64,000 nucleotides of DNA from assembly GCF_023035815.1 (NCBI RefSeq), contig NZ_CP073164.1, forward strand, positions 1-64,000, given 5' to 3'. This document shows, piece by piece, positions 27,459 to 37,317 of this stretch. The first letter of the stretch is position 1; every line of letters begins with the position of its first letter. The position numbers and the translations under genes were made by a program. This DNA is from Borrelia parkeri (GTDB lineage: Bacteria > Spirochaetota > Spirochaetia > Borreliales > Borreliaceae). The notes under the pieces are model-generated. The model ran no database searches and was not told the origin of the DNA. It was given only the letters and a program-made list of their open reading frames with translations.

Positions 27459-28448
27459 ATGAAAAGAGTCGAGGTTAGCATTTATATAGTTGCAGTTGCA
27501 ACTCTGTCTTGCAAACAGGGGGTGTCTCGTGATGTAACTAGTCAAGATGGAATGAGAGTAGTGTCATCAAAAACATATATTCCCACAAATCCTGAAGTTT
27601 CTAACGTTATCAAACCTTCTAAGTCAAAAAAGAAAAAAATTTTGATTCCTGCAATGTCTGAAATTAGCAAACCTTCTGACGCAGACATAAAACGAGATAA
27701 AGCTTACATTGAATTTAAGCAAATCATAGATGAATATAAAAAACAATTGGAAATTGAATTCAATAAAGTTACAGTTAATAAATCAGTCGATGACCTTATA
27801 AAATCATTATCAGAATATAATACTCAGTCTCAGTGGAACTATATTTATACTAGTCTGGGACATGATGAGAATGTTATTGAGAATTTAAGAGTAATACTTG
27901 ACAAGTTATCTAATCTCGTTGAAGAAGAGTCTGATGAAGAAGAGTCTGATGAAGAAGAGTCTGATGAAGAAGAGTCTGATGAAGAAGAGTCTGATGAAGA
28001 AAATAAGAGTTTTTTTACAAGAACATTTTCTAATTTTTTCTTTTCTAAAACTAACTCTTCAGGTCCTGATGATACAGTTCCCAAATCATCAGTTGACAAA
28101 AACTTAGAGCATGAAGTCCTTATTGATGATTTATTGAGTAATTTATTTAATCTTACAGATTTGATTCATAAAATTTTGCATAAGTGGTCAGATGAGAAAA
28201 ACTTAGTTAAATTTCAGTCTGCAGAAGAGATTGCTAACAAATCTGATCAATTAAAGACAATAATGCAAGCACGAAACACCGCTATTTCTAAGATTAAGGC
28301 CCAAATAGTATTAGCTGCAAAAAATGTAGATGATGAAGAGAAGTTGGTAGAGGAACTTGAAAAGATTACTGATAATGGAGAAGCTAATTCTGCATTTAAA
28401 TATGTTGAAGAATCTGCTACAAAAGATTGGGCGGTTACGAGTTATTAA
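27459..28448 (+). CDS. Lipoprotein with acidic SDEEE-type repeats, minus-array family but plus strand
   Basis: 329 residues; the ATG with AAAGGAG upstream is preferred to an in-frame start 42 bases earlier. Lipobox TLSC, Cys 18. Core motif: NYIYTSLGHDENVIENLRVIL at about residues 127-147. Directly after it residues 155-179 are five tandem EEESD-type pentapeptides, inserted in what is a short loop in the relatives. Then come LIDDLLSNLFNLTDLIH, MQARNTAISKIKAQIVLAA and a C-terminal helix. It is the only plus-strand gene in the 25.8-56 kb block, probably after a local inversion. Confidence 0.75.
   Translation: MKRVEVSIYIVAVATLSCKQGVSRDVTSQDGMRVVSSKTYIPTNPEVSNVIKPSKSKKKKILIPAMSEISKPSDADIKRDKAYIEFKQIIDEYKKQLEIEFNKVTVNKSVDDLIKSLSEYNTQSQWNYIYTSLGHDENVIENLRVILDKLSNLVEEESDEEESDEEESDEEESDEEESDEENKSFFTRTFSNFFFSKTNSSGPDDTVPKSSVDKNLEHEVLIDDLLSNLFNLTDLIHKILHKWSDEKNLVKFQSAEEIANKSDQLKTIMQARNTAISKIKAQIVLAAKNVDDEEKLVEELEKITDNGEANSAFKYVEESATKDWAVTSY
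27921..27995 (+). repeat. 15-bp tandem repeat, 5 units
   Basis: GAAGAAGAGTCTGAT repeated five times without error inside the 27459 gene, adding an acidic loop. Confidence 0.95.
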
Positions 28449-28569
28449 GGTTTTGATCCCTTAATCAGATATAGGAATATATTTTTTTAATGACATAAGT
28501 ATTGTTAATTACAGTTGATATTTTTACTATAAAATCAACTATAAACCTAATCTTTACGTTTGCATTAAT

Positions 28570-29075
28570 ATTTTAAATACATCCATAATGCCCTCGATCC
28601 ATTTTGACTGAAAAATTTAGAAAACACTGTTAATTTCTTTATAATAATCTTTAAGTTAAGGATATATTCTAAATTATATCCTAACTCAGCATAAACGCTA
28701 TCTTTTTTGCCTGTATTAAAATAATTTTCTAACTTATACTAATAATATATATAATATAACTTACTAAAAAATATAGTCTTATCAAACACCATTTTGTTTT
28801 CAGCAAATGTATCATTGTTCTCTCTCAATGATCACCTAAGCCATTTAATCTCTCTAGTATGACATCATAGGATTTCTCTAACTCCTTTATCAAGACGCTG
28901 AACTTATGATCTTTTGATTTTCTTGTTTTTGTATACTTGAGAACTCACCTTTATGGTGAACTGAATCATCCTTCAATAAACCACCTACTGATGGACATCA
29001 TAATATCAATAGTCCAAAAAAACATTAAAGATACATAACATACATACTTTTATCATAAAATTGCTCTTTATGTTC
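28570..29075 (-). pseudogene. Decayed member of the minus-array lipoprotein family
   Basis: Read on the minus strand, fragments of a family member are visible in different frames: LKDDSVHHKGEFSSIQ near 28930-28980, DHKFSVLIKELEKSYDVIL near 28840-28900, then YFNTGKKDSVYAELGYNL with EYILNLKIIIKKL near 28630-28740. The last is the family's KDxVYAxLGYD core, followed by its helix. Several stops and frame changes make it non-functional. Confidence 0.6.
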
Positions 29076-29121
29076 TTTGGTTTTTTATTTTTTAAGTGAA
29101 AGTAAAATTTGAACTTAAAAA

Positions 29122-29139
29122 GTTGAGCCACCACCTGAT
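29122..29139 (+). repeat. Inverted repeat, left arm
   Basis: GTTGAGCCACCACCTGAT; its exact reverse complement lies at 30712-30729. The similarity continues for a few bases inward with mismatches. The two arms flank the 29481 gene. Confidence 0.85.
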
Positions 29140-29381
29140 CCAGATTACTTGATTACTTATTTAAGAAATTTAGACCGGTATTTTTGTTAGCAACTTTCAT
29201 TTTTTAACTATATAAATTAATTACATATTAATATCTATTATTATATACAAATAATTATTAATAATCACAATTAACATCATTTTAATGAGGATTTTTAACT
29301 GAAATTAAACTATTGGATTATAATCTACATATTTTAACTGGTTAACTGGTTATATTAATTTATATTAACATTTAATAACAA

Positions 29382-29431
29382 AAATATAAAAGCTCGCTAG
29401 TCCAAATATAATTGTTAGTCTGCGGACTAGC
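29382..29431 (-). terminator. Terminator of the 29481 gene
   Basis: GCTAGTCC (29396) and GGACTAGC (29424) form the stem; on the minus strand it is followed by GAGCTTTTATATTTTT. It sits 50 bases beyond the stop codon. Confidence 0.7.
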
Positions 29432-29480
29432 AAAAGCTCAGCCTTTTATAATCACTTAAACTAAAGGTTTTAAATTTTAA

Positions 29481-30419
29481 TTATGCACTCTTCTTCCTCC
29501 GGTACCTTGAAGATGAATTTATAATGTCAAATCTCTTACTAATTAAATTGCTTAAGCCCAATAAGCTCTCATCGTTATCTAAGTCATTCTTCTTGGTAGA
29601 ATAAATTTTATGATAAATAGATCCGCTCTTACGAGAAAAAATCTTCTCAAGTTCACTTCTAATTGATTCATTATCACCCAATTTTTCTACTGCTGATGCT
29701 AACATTTGTTTAATATCTCCTATCACCTCAATTCTTCTTGCAATCAATCCATCTAAACAATTCTTAAGATATTTAATGGTTCGTAAATCACTTCTTTTCC
29801 GCAGTATATATAAATTGAAGTCACTTAAATCACCCTCATTTTCATCTACAATCGTTAAGACAAACTGAGTAGTATCTCTTAAAGAGTCCAATAAATCATC
29901 AGCACTCATTATATCTTGATCGCTGGCCTTAGATCCTGTTAATGCATTTACTATTGTTTGTAAATTACGCACAGCATTAACATCATATCCTAGCGCAGCA
30001 TAAATACTGTCCTTATCTTTACTAAAATCATTTGCAAATTGCCCATGTACAAATGTAATTCGTGAATTAAAATAAGCAGAATTATTAGACCCTTGCTCAA
30101 ACGTATCATAATTATCTTTAAATGATTTATTAAAAGCTACTAATGTTTTCTTTAAAATTCCAACAGCTTCCATTACTGTCTTTGGAATTGATACTGATTG
30201 GTCTACTTCAAAATCCAAGTGTAATCGATTACATACCTTTTTTACAAATACGCATTTATGTTCATCTTTACGTTCATCTTTATCTCCTTCTAAGCCTTTA
30301 TTTACTACTAAAGCTGGCTCCACAGAACTAGCTTTTATAGCTGGGATATCATTAGTACACTGGATCATCATTAATCCTAAGATACTTAGTATACATACAT
30401 AAATAGATGTTATTGTCAT
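29481..30419 (-). CDS. Minus-array lipoprotein, unknown function
   Basis: 312 residues from the ATG that has AAGGAGAAT just upstream; the earlier in-frame ATG overlaps that ribosome site and cannot use it. Lipobox MIQC, Cys 21. After a charged linker: LKKTLVAFNKSFKDNYDTF, KDSIYAALGYDVNAVRNLQ, a helix with LLDSLRDTTQFVL, GDLSDFNLYILRKRSDL, LIARRIEVIGDIKQMLASA and a C-terminal charged tail (RYRRKKSA). It defines the family core clearly. It is flanked by an 18-base inverted repeat and has its own terminator. Confidence 0.75.
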   Translation of the reverse strand: MTITSIYVCILSILGLMMIQCTNDIPAIKASSVEPALVVNKGLEGDKDERKDEHKCVFVKKVCNRLHLDFEVDQSVSIPKTVMEAVGILKKTLVAFNKSFKDNYDTFEQGSNNSAYFNSRITFVHGQFANDFSKDKDSIYAALGYDVNAVRNLQTIVNALTGSKASDQDIMSADDLLDSLRDTTQFVLTIVDENEGDLSDFNLYILRKRSDLRTIKYLKNCLDGLIARRIEVIGDIKQMLASAVEKLGDNESIRSELEKIFSRKSGSIYHKIYSTKKNDLDNDESLLGLSNLISKRFDIINSSSRYRRKKSA

Positions 30420-30661
30420 TAATATTCTCCTTATCATTATTTTTATGTCGTACTTTTATCTACACTTCTACACATATACATAACCAAAATATAAATCCAT
30501 TAATTCAATATAACAATAAAAAATAGATATATTTATTAATAAATATATCTATAATTAAAAATTTTATTTATTATTGAATAATTTATTTCTATATTTTATA
30601 TCCATGTTTCAATTGGTAATACAAGAATAATTAAAGTGATATCATAATACATAAACACAAT

Positions 30662-30710
30662 AAAAAAGCCAGTCTACGTCTTTAAAGTAAACTTTAAAGT
30701 ACGTAAACTG
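30662..30710 (-). terminator. Terminator of the 30861 gene
   Basis: A long imperfect stem on the minus strand (CAGTTTACGTACTTTAAAG ... CTTTAAAGACGTAGACTG) is followed by GCTTTTTT, about 150 bases past the stop codon. Confidence 0.75.
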
Positions 30711-30711
30711 A

Positions 30712-30729
30712 ATCAGGTGGTGGCTCAAC
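30712..30729 (-). repeat. Inverted repeat, right arm
   Basis: Reverse complement of 29122-29139; directly adjacent to the terminator hairpin. Confidence 0.85.
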
Positions 30730-30860
30730 CTGTAATAGTTATTATACTTAAACAATATAAAATTTGCAACCTAATCGGAATTAATATTAAATTAAAACTT
30801 GAAATTAAATTTAAACAACAGCAAACCTGCCTAATAAATACACAACTGATCTAAGTTCAC

Positions 30861-31658
30861 CTACGGTATTAAATTACTAACTTTCTTTTTAATACTTTCT
30901 TTTAAGTTCTTCAAATTTTTACCAATAACACAAATTTGACTGCTACATGTTTTAAATATCAAACCAATAATAGAGCCCAATGCATCTTGAATGTGATTTT
31001 TATCATTAACATTGAATAATGCTGCTTGATTTATTATATCTTTAAGTAATACTACCATTTGTTCTCTTTGTACAAGCATATTATGTACCATAGTCTCAAG
31101 TTCACTTAAACTTGCTACATCTTGGGTTGCTTTAAGTTTGGTTAAATTGTCTTTATTTAAATAACCATTATTTTCACTGAGAACGCTAATAAAGAACCCC
31201 ACACTCTCATCTAAAGCCATCAATAAATCACAAGCGGTCTTCATACCTGCAGCACTAGTAGCAGTTGTAGTCGTTAAATTTATTACTACTACCTTCAAGT
31301 TACTGAGAGCCTCAGGATCTCGCTTTAAACTAGCATAAACTCTGTTCTTTTTCTCTTCAACAGGCAAATCCCAAACCCTACTAAACATACTATCAAACAC
31401 ATCCTGATTAAATCCCTTGGGCTTAAAATTTAATGACTCTTCAAGCAATCTTAATCTTCCAAGTAATGCAGCATAAGCTTGCTCTGTTGGTGTTTTAAGC
31501 TCGCATTCCTCTTGTCCCTTTACGTCCTCATTTATATCTAAGCGACAATCTAATGGAACGCTTTTTTCATTTTTGGTTGTCTTTTTGAATGCGCACCCCA
31601 GCACTGACACACTAAGCAAGCACATTACCATACATCTTATTTTCATGAAATGATTCAT
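30861..31658 (-). CDS. Minus-array lipoprotein, unknown function
   Basis: 265 residues; the ATG seven bases after AAGGAG is taken rather than the ATG six bases earlier, which is too close. Lipobox VLGC, Cys 22. Motifs: AYAALLGRLRLLEESLNF, GFNQDVFDSMF, KNRVYASLKRDPEALSNLK, LLMALDESVGFFIS, YLNKDNLTKLKATQDVASL, LVQREQMVVLLKDIINQAA and a C-terminal helix with an unusual C..QIC pair. Closest relatives are the 31986 and 33067 genes (same LNFKxxGFxQxxFxSMF opening). Confidence 0.75.
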   Translation of the reverse strand: MNHFMKIRCMVMCLLSVSVLGCAFKKTTKNEKSVPLDCRLDINEDVKGQEECELKTPTEQAYAALLGRLRLLEESLNFKPKGFNQDVFDSMFSRVWDLPVEEKKNRVYASLKRDPEALSNLKVVVINLTTTTATSAAGMKTACDLLMALDESVGFFISVLSENNGYLNKDNLTKLKATQDVASLSELETMVHNMLVQREQMVVLLKDIINQAALFNVNDKNHIQDALGSIIGLIFKTCSSQICVIGKNLKNLKESIKKKVSNLIP

Positions 31659-31812
31659 TAACATTCTCCTTGATAATCTTTTTGTACATTAAACACTAAG
31701 GTACTACCTTTATACCATATAATATGTAATATATATTTATATTCATTATAATATAATATTATATTAATTAATAAAAATTAATCTATTTACTTAAACAGGT
31801 ACTCTACACCCC

Positions 31813-31866
31813 GACTTTACCTTTCTTAATTCTTTTGTTTTAAACAACATAACAAAAAGTAAAGTC
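31813..31866. other. Inverted repeat downstream of the 31986 gene
   Basis: GACTTTAC and GTAAAGTC, with a second internal pairing CTTTTGTT/AACAAAAAG, give a long branched hairpin. There is no T-run, so it is a weak terminator candidate. Confidence 0.4.
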
Positions 31867-31985
31867 TACCCTATATACTTAAATATAAAGTAAACTTAAT
31901 ATTTGTAAAAACTATAAAATGAACATCAATCCTAAGCAATAGAAAACTGCTTAATAAGTACACAATATGATCACACTTAGTAGAC

Positions 31986-32870
31986 CTATTTTTTTAACTC
32001 TTCTTTCTTCAACCTTTCCTCTTTAAGTCTTTCTTTAATTTTGAAATTAAGTCGATCCTTCCGCTTCTGTTGCTCTATTAAATCATCAATTTTATTTTTA
32101 ATTGTATCCTTCAATCCTAGCAAGCTATCATTACCAACCTCAATTACCTTCAAAATCTCTCCGTCATTACCAATAATGAGATCCACCGCATCTTTAATTG
32201 ATTCAACCTTTTCTAGACCTGATATATCCCTTATTTTATTTTCAAATAATTCTATCACACGATTTCTTTGTACAAGCAAGTTATCTAAAGCAGAATTAAT
32301 ACCACTAATAACCTCTACATCCTTGATCTGCTGCAACATACCTAAATTGGTATTATTTAAAATCTGACCATCCTCTTTCACAACTTCACTAACATAAAGC
32401 CCACTATCTCTTAACGATATCAATAAATCAAGAGCAGTATCCTTATAATCAGCAATACCACTACTCATTAATGCCCTTACAATTTGCCTTATTTTCTCAA
32501 TATATACAAAGTCATACTTTAAGGCAGCATAAACACAATTTTTTAAGTAATAATCATCACTCTTAAAGTACAAAGTAAAACCATTAAACATGCTATCAAA
32601 CGCAGTTTGATCAAATCCTTCAGACTTAAAATTTAATGACTCTTTAAGCAATCTCACACTTTCAAGTAATGTAGTATAAGGCGTTTGTGGTAAGTCCTCA
32701 GGTAGACTTGGATTAACTAAGTCAGACTTACTACCCAAATGGTTTGTGTGGATGGCTTTGCCTGTGCGGAGCTTGGTAGGAACATTCAATGAGACTTTTC
32801 TACCCGCTGCACAACTTAGAATCACTAATCCCAAAACACTAATTATAAATATTACCATACCTATTCTCAT
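31986..32870 (-). CDS. Minus-array lipoprotein with Lys/Glu-rich tail
   Basis: 294 residues from ATG (AAGGAG eight bases upstream); lipobox ILSC, Cys 20. Core: YTTLLESVRLLKESLNF, GFDQTAFDSMF, KNCVYAALKYDFVYIEKI, LLISLRDSGLYVSEVV, NNTNLGMLQQIKDV, LVQRNRVIELFENKI. It ends in about 35 residues of Lys/Arg/Glu repeats (KERLKEERLKKEELKK), which no neighbour has and which would extend the last helix as a charged coiled coil. Confidence 0.75.
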   Translation of the reverse strand: MRIGMVIFIISVLGLVILSCAAGRKVSLNVPTKLRTGKAIHTNHLGSKSDLVNPSLPEDLPQTPYTTLLESVRLLKESLNFKSEGFDQTAFDSMFNGFTLYFKSDDYYLKNCVYAALKYDFVYIEKIRQIVRALMSSGIADYKDTALDLLISLRDSGLYVSEVVKEDGQILNNTNLGMLQQIKDVEVISGINSALDNLLVQRNRVIELFENKIRDISGLEKVESIKDAVDLIIGNDGEILKVIEVGNDSLLGLKDTIKNKIDDLIEQQKRKDRLNFKIKERLKEERLKKEELKK

Positions 32871-33066
32871 TATATATTCTCCTTATCTGCACTATACCTC
32901 TAATTATTATAAATACATAGAAAATGCATAGAAATAAACTATAAATCTATGCAAAAATCTATGTTAACACAATACTTACCCAATTATACAATAACATTGT
33001 TAATAAATATTGTTAATATATTACTTATTGTCCCACCAACTGCTTAACATATAATTACTATAAAAC

Positions 33067-33909
33067 CTAATGTCCTAATTTATTAACTCGTATCTTCATT
33101 AAATCTCTCAACCCTCGCAAACCTAAAATTGGCTTACAAGTAGAAAAAATACTCTTATAAAGGAATCCATCTTCCTCAATAATCTTATCAAGATGAAAGA
33201 TCAATGCTTGAACATTAGCCCCTGATAATACTTTCATAGTAGCCAACCCTGCTGCTCCCCGTAGCATTATTTTAACTCTTTCTATCAAATTATTACGTAT
33301 TAATAACATCAGCTCTAAAATATTCTTAATGTCATGCATACCTAATACATTATTACTGGCTCTAAGTGCTACTAAATTATCTCTACTTAAAATTGAACCC
33401 TTATCATTTATAACTTCACTTATATACTCCGCACTACTCTTTAAATTATCCAATAATTTCATAGCAATAGTCCAATTCACAACATGGTTACCTGAACTTG
33501 CCAAGTTATCTACTACTATTTCCAAGTTACTGAGAGCTTCAACGTCTCGATTTAAACTAGCATAAACTTTATCCTCATCTTCTCTCTCTTTTTTAAAACC
33601 CTGAGAATCAACCCAAACTTGAAATATATTATTAAACTGAGATCTATTAAATTCTTCGGGTTGATAATTCAATGAAGTTTTAAGTTTATTCAAATTTTCA
33701 AGTAATGCACCATAAGCTTGATCTGCTGGTGTCTTGCTCTCTCTAGCGACTCTCCCTTCACCCATCTTTACTAAGGTTAATAAATTATTATCGTTTCTAA
33801 CACCTGAATAATTCCCCTTCTCTTCTTTTATAAAACTACTACCTGCTGGACACCCTAGCATTAGACTCAACAAACCCAGCATACAAATCATCATACATAC
33901 TCTTTGCAT
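33067..33909 (-). CDS. Minus-array lipoprotein, unknown function
   Basis: 280 residues from ATG (AAGGAG upstream); lipobox MLGC, Cys 20. Core: AYGALLENLNKLKTSLNY, FNRSQFNNIFQ, DKVYASLNRDVEALSNLE, AMKLLDNLKSSAEYISEV, ILSRDNLVALRASNNV, LLIRNNLIERVKIMLRGAA. The end (LRGLRDLMKIRVNKL) matches the LKGLRD...K pattern seen in the 35236-38981 group. Helical and lipid-anchored by prediction; function unknown. Confidence 0.75.
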   Translation of the reverse strand: MQRVCMMICMLGLLSLMLGCPAGSSFIKEEKGNYSGVRNDNNLLTLVKMGEGRVARESKTPADQAYGALLENLNKLKTSLNYQPEEFNRSQFNNIFQVWVDSQGFKKEREDEDKVYASLNRDVEALSNLEIVVDNLASSGNHVVNWTIAMKLLDNLKSSAEYISEVINDKGSILSRDNLVALRASNNVLGMHDIKNILELMLLIRNNLIERVKIMLRGAAGLATMKVLSGANVQALIFHLDKIIEEDGFLYKSIFSTCKPILGLRGLRDLMKIRVNKLGH

Positions 33910-34253
33910 TAAACAACTCCTTTTTTACACATACAATATATTTTAACTCAGTTTAACAATTAAACCATTATTAATTAAAAACATTAATATTTTATTGATT
34001 AATAAAATTTATTATTTTGGTTTATTTTTTTATTATATTTAATTTTAAATTAGTAATATGGTTAAATTTAAAAATTTAACCTAAAACTAGCATGATAGTA
34101 ATCTATACCACCATACACAACAATGAAGGAAGCTTGACATATATTTGACATATAAATAACACATCAAATAATATATTATTTAATATATAAACATTACAAA
34201 TATAACATAGGTTTAAGCAATGCTCATCTAAATGTGCATATATTAAAAATATG
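33910..34253. other. Gap between minus-array genes
   Basis: A/T-rich spacer with the short direct repeat TTGACATATA (34134, 34146). No gene or convincing terminator. Confidence 0.3.
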
Positions 34254-35072
34254 CTACGATTTACCCCTTAAAACTTGCAACCTTAAATTATCAACTGTAC
34301 TTTCAATTTTAGTTCGTAAATCTCTCAAACTTAGTTTTGTACCAGAATTAATGCTCTCTTTAAGCCTACCTTGGGCACTAGTAATCGGCTCGAGTGCAAG
34401 TCGAATATTTGCATTATCACCTACCACTTTTACTGCCATCTTCAACATACCTTTCGCCATATCTACTACAATATTTCTCAATTTCAGCATTTCATCTAAA
34501 TCAGACTTAAGTAAATTGATGCCCTTTAAATTATTGCTATGTTGCAGCACATTTAAATTGGCTTGATTTAAAATTCCCTCATTTTCATCTATAATTTCCC
34601 TGATGTACATCGCACTAGCCCTTAAACGGTATAATAAACTCAAAGCACAATTCCTACTAGACTGATCGACATTAGATGTTAAAGTCTTTATCACTGTTTT
34701 TAGGTTTGTAATATCTGCAACCTCATACCTTAGACTTGCATAAACATCATCTTTTGCATCACCATCAAAATCCACCTCAAACTCACTAAATATACTACTT
34801 TCAAATAGAGCCTTCATCGGCAAAAAAGCATCACGATTGTCATTATAAGAAGCTTTAAGAGTAGACAAACTTATGTTTAATGCATCATAAGATGTCACTA
34901 CCTGTGGATATCTTTCTCTAGGTGGGGGAGGTGTAGATGGTGCTAATGATCCAATATATCCTGAAAGTCTGTGAATACCAGACACATTCATGCCAACTGA
35001 AGATTTTTCAGTTACTGCACATCTTAACACTAAAAACCCAAATGTGCAAACTAACATACATACTTTTTGCAT
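34254..35072 (-). CDS. Minus-array lipoprotein with proline-rich linker
   Basis: 272 residues from ATG (AAGGAG upstream); lipobox VLRC, Cys 18, with an Arg directly before the Cys, which is unusual. Linker APSTPPPPRERYP at about residues 45-57. Core: YDALNISLSTLKASYNDN, DDVYASLRYEVADITNLK, LLYRLRASAMYIREII, ILNQANLNVLQHSNNL, MLKLRNIVVDMAKGMLKMA, LRDLRTKIESTVDNL. The proline run would be a stiff spacer in the place of the collagen-like stalk of the next genes. Confidence 0.75.
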   Translation of the reverse strand: MQKVCMLVCTFGFLVLRCAVTEKSSVGMNVSGIHRLSGYIGSLAPSTPPPPRERYPQVVTSYDALNISLSTLKASYNDNRDAFLPMKALFESSIFSEFEVDFDGDAKDDVYASLRYEVADITNLKTVIKTLTSNVDQSSRNCALSLLYRLRASAMYIREIIDENEGILNQANLNVLQHSNNLKGINLLKSDLDEMLKLRNIVVDMAKGMLKMAVKVVGDNANIRLALEPITSAQGRLKESINSGTKLSLRDLRTKIESTVDNLRLQVLRGKS

Positions 35073-35175
35073 TAATATTCTCCTTCCTCCTACCTATACA
35101 AAAAGACTTAAAATAAGTCTTAACATAATTATTTTATACTATAATACATCTAAATTTAGCAAATATATACACTAA

Positions 35176-35204
35176 GACACACAAGGTGTGTAACCCTTTG
35201 TGTC
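35176..35204. terminator. Hairpin downstream of the 35236 gene
   Basis: GACACACAAGG and CCTTTGTGTC pair around a seven-base loop, about 30 bases past the stop codon; the T-run is better on the plus strand than on the minus strand. Confidence 0.5.
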
Positions 35205-35235
35205 TATTGTGCGTTTGTTTTTATAAATTTATTAT

Positions 35236-36237
35236 TTACTTAGCTTTTTTTTCAATCTCAGCTTTTAAGCCTTGTAAGCTAGTTATAGTATTCCCATAAA
35301 CTTGTACATAAATACTTGCACCTACATTAACAATTGGCGATAAAGCATCTTGAACTCTGTCAATATTTTGCATATCTTTTACTGAATTTAATATTGAGTA
35401 AATCTCTTTTATTAAGTTAAATCTCAAAAAAAACATTGTATCTAGCAAAGAAACAAGATCAAGAAGAACATCTTGCTCTTTAGATAAAATAAATTTATCT
35501 AGAATATCGCTAGTTAAAATTACATTTGCTCTACCCTGCTCTACAACATCACCAACATAAGCTCCAATATCCCTTATAACATTCATAAGCGTCTGAGCAG
35601 TTGAAATTCCAGCATTATTAGCAGCAGAAACAGAATTTAATAATTTACTTATTACAATTTCTAATGCTTCAGCAAAATTTTGATTATAATCCATACCAGC
35701 ATAAAGATTATTCTTTACAAGATTATCTTCAAAACCAATAAATGTCTTATCAGTACCAAGCTGATGATCAAATGGTATATTAACTGATCCATAATCAAAT
35801 TGATCTTTATTAGCAGAATATGCATTGCTAAGACTCCTGAATTTTACCCTTAGCAATCCAGCACCAACATTCCCGTCCCGACCCGGCATTCCCGGCAAGC
35901 CATCCAATCCCGGAGGCCCATGCAATCCTTGAGGACCCACAAATCCCGGAATACCCGCAGGTCCCGGAGGGCCATCAAGTCCATCTACTCCTGCTGCTCC
36001 TTGTGGGCCTTGTGGACCTTGTGGGCCTTGTGGACCTTGTGGGCCGCGTAGCCCTTGTGGGCCTTGTGGGCCTTGTGGGCCGCGTAGCCCTTGTGGACCT
36101 TGTGGACCTTGAATTCCGTCCTTACCATTTTTGCCTGCAACTCCTTGCGGTCCCACTGAACCAGAACATCCTACAATCATAAATAGTAAAAAAATCAAAA
36201 AATATATACCACACATACCCTTAAATCTTTTTTGCAT
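35236..36237 (-). CDS. Lipoprotein with collagen-like stalk (about 33 Gly-X-Y triplets)
   Basis: 333 residues from ATG (AAGGAG upstream); lipobox IVGC, Cys 24. Residues about 29-127 are roughly 33 uninterrupted Gly-X-Y triplets (many GPQ, also GLR, GPP, GPA, GLD), predicted to trimerise as a collagen-like triple helix. The minus-array core follows: [82 protein letters not shown], and [13 protein letters not shown]. The stalk DNA (about 35860-36160) is far richer in G+C than its surroundings. A role as a surface adhesin stalk is inference. Confidence 0.85.
   Translation of the reverse strand: MQKRFKGMCGIYFLIFLLFMIVGCSGSVGPQGVAGKNGKDGIQGPQGPQGLRGPQGPQGPQGLRGPQGPQGPQGPQGPQGAAGVDGLDGPPGPAGIPGFVGPQGLHGPPGLDGLPGMPGRDGNVGAGLLRVKFRSLSNAYSANKDQFDYGSVNIPFDHQLGTDKTFIGFEDNLVKNNLYAGMDYNQNFAEALEIVISKLLNSVSAANNAGISTAQTLMNVIRDIGAYVGDVVEQGRANVILTSDILDKFILSKEQDVLLDLVSLLDTMFFLRFNLIKEIYSILNSVKDMQNIDRVQDALSPIVNVGASIYVQVYGNTITSLQGLKAEIEKKAK
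35998..36120 (-). repeat. 9-bp (Gly-Pro-Gln) repeat tract
   Basis: Runs of a 9-base unit coding Gly-Pro-Gln, in two blocks split by GLR triplets. Local G+C is strongly raised. Unit loss or gain keeps the frame. Confidence 0.85.
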
Positions 36238-36473
36238 TAAATATCTCCTTTTTTACTTAGTTTTACATAATAAAAAAAATAAAAATAATATTATAAAACT
36301 AACTATCTATTATTAATAATAATATTTAGCATCATATTAATCAATATTTTTTATCTGTACTCCAAATTAATTAACAATAATTATTTGGAATACATAAATT
36401 CAGTCATCTAAAATGGCAGTGCTTTATATATTTATAATCTCTAAATATATCTCAAACTAAAAGCTATGCTTCA

Positions 36474-37268
36474 CTATGGTAATAATATTTGCTTGATGTT
36501 ATTCACTTTCTTCTCAATTGCATCTCTTAAATTTTTCAAGCTTTCATCACCCACATAAATTTTTTTATGAATTTTGCCATTAAAGAGAACAATTGGGTCT
36601 AATTTAGATCGAACACTTGCGATATGATGTAAAATAGACAGGTTGACTAAAAACAATTTTGTTGAATCTAGCATATTTTTTATATCATCTAGAACACTCC
36701 CCCTTCTGTATAACATCTCCATTAACATAGCATTAAGTTCACTAATATCTTCTTCATTAATTTCTCTCTTCAGTTTAGCTAAATCGAAATCATTCCCTGC
36801 ATCCATAATTTCTATGACTTCATGGACATACTGAGCACTATCTCTTAAAGCTAATAGCAAATCATTAACATAGCGTTTATTAGCATTACTAACAATATTC
36901 ATGAATCCAGTTACGATTTGTTTTACTATCTCAATATCTGAAACTTTATACCCTAAACCAGCATAAACGTAGTTTCTTTGTTTCTCCGTGACAAATTGAT
37001 TATTAAATTCATCACTGCTAAATGGAATAATTTTATCAAAATCAGCCTTTCTTGACTTAAATGTTTCATAATTAGCATCATAGACTCTTACAAGATTCAA
37101 ATAATTTGCCTTGAGTAAGTCAACATCACTTCGTCCATCGTGCCCTTTAAATCCCTTTTGACCAGTACGTCCTTTAGGCCCACTCAGCCCACGTGGCCCC
37201 ATTGGACCAACACACGCTACAAATCCTAAGGCACTTAAAACGCATATTACCATACATATTCTTTTCAT
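36474..37268 (-). CDS. Lipoprotein with short collagen-like stalk (9 triplets)
   Basis: 264 residues from ATG with GGGG upstream; lipobox FVAC, Cys 19. Collagen-type triplets start almost at the lipid: residues 21-47 read GPM GPR GLS GPK GRT GQK GFK GHD GRS. Core: DLLKANYLNLVRVYDANY, RNYVYAGLGYKVSDIEIV, LLLALRDSAQYVHEVI, ISELNAMLMEMLYRRGSVL, LKNLRDAIEKKVNNIKQ. It is sister to the 37318 and 38139 genes, with the same core but different stalks. Confidence 0.8.
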   Translation of the reverse strand: MKRICMVICVLSALGFVACVGPMGPRGLSGPKGRTGQKGFKGHDGRSDVDLLKANYLNLVRVYDANYETFKSRKADFDKIIPFSSDEFNNQFVTEKQRNYVYAGLGYKVSDIEIVKQIVTGFMNIVSNANKRYVNDLLLALRDSAQYVHEVIEIMDAGNDFDLAKLKREINEEDISELNAMLMEMLYRRGSVLDDIKNMLDSTKLFLVNLSILHHIASVRSKLDPIVLFNGKIHKKIYVGDESLKNLRDAIEKKVNNIKQILLP

Positions 37269-37317
37269 TAAAAACCCCTATATATTTTTTACCTTCTTTA
37301 ATACCTTTAATTCACCA

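Noticed and set aside
29122-30729. Insertion sequence bounded by the 18-bp inverted repeats
   Set aside because: No transposase or target duplication is seen; the gene inside is an ordinary family member.
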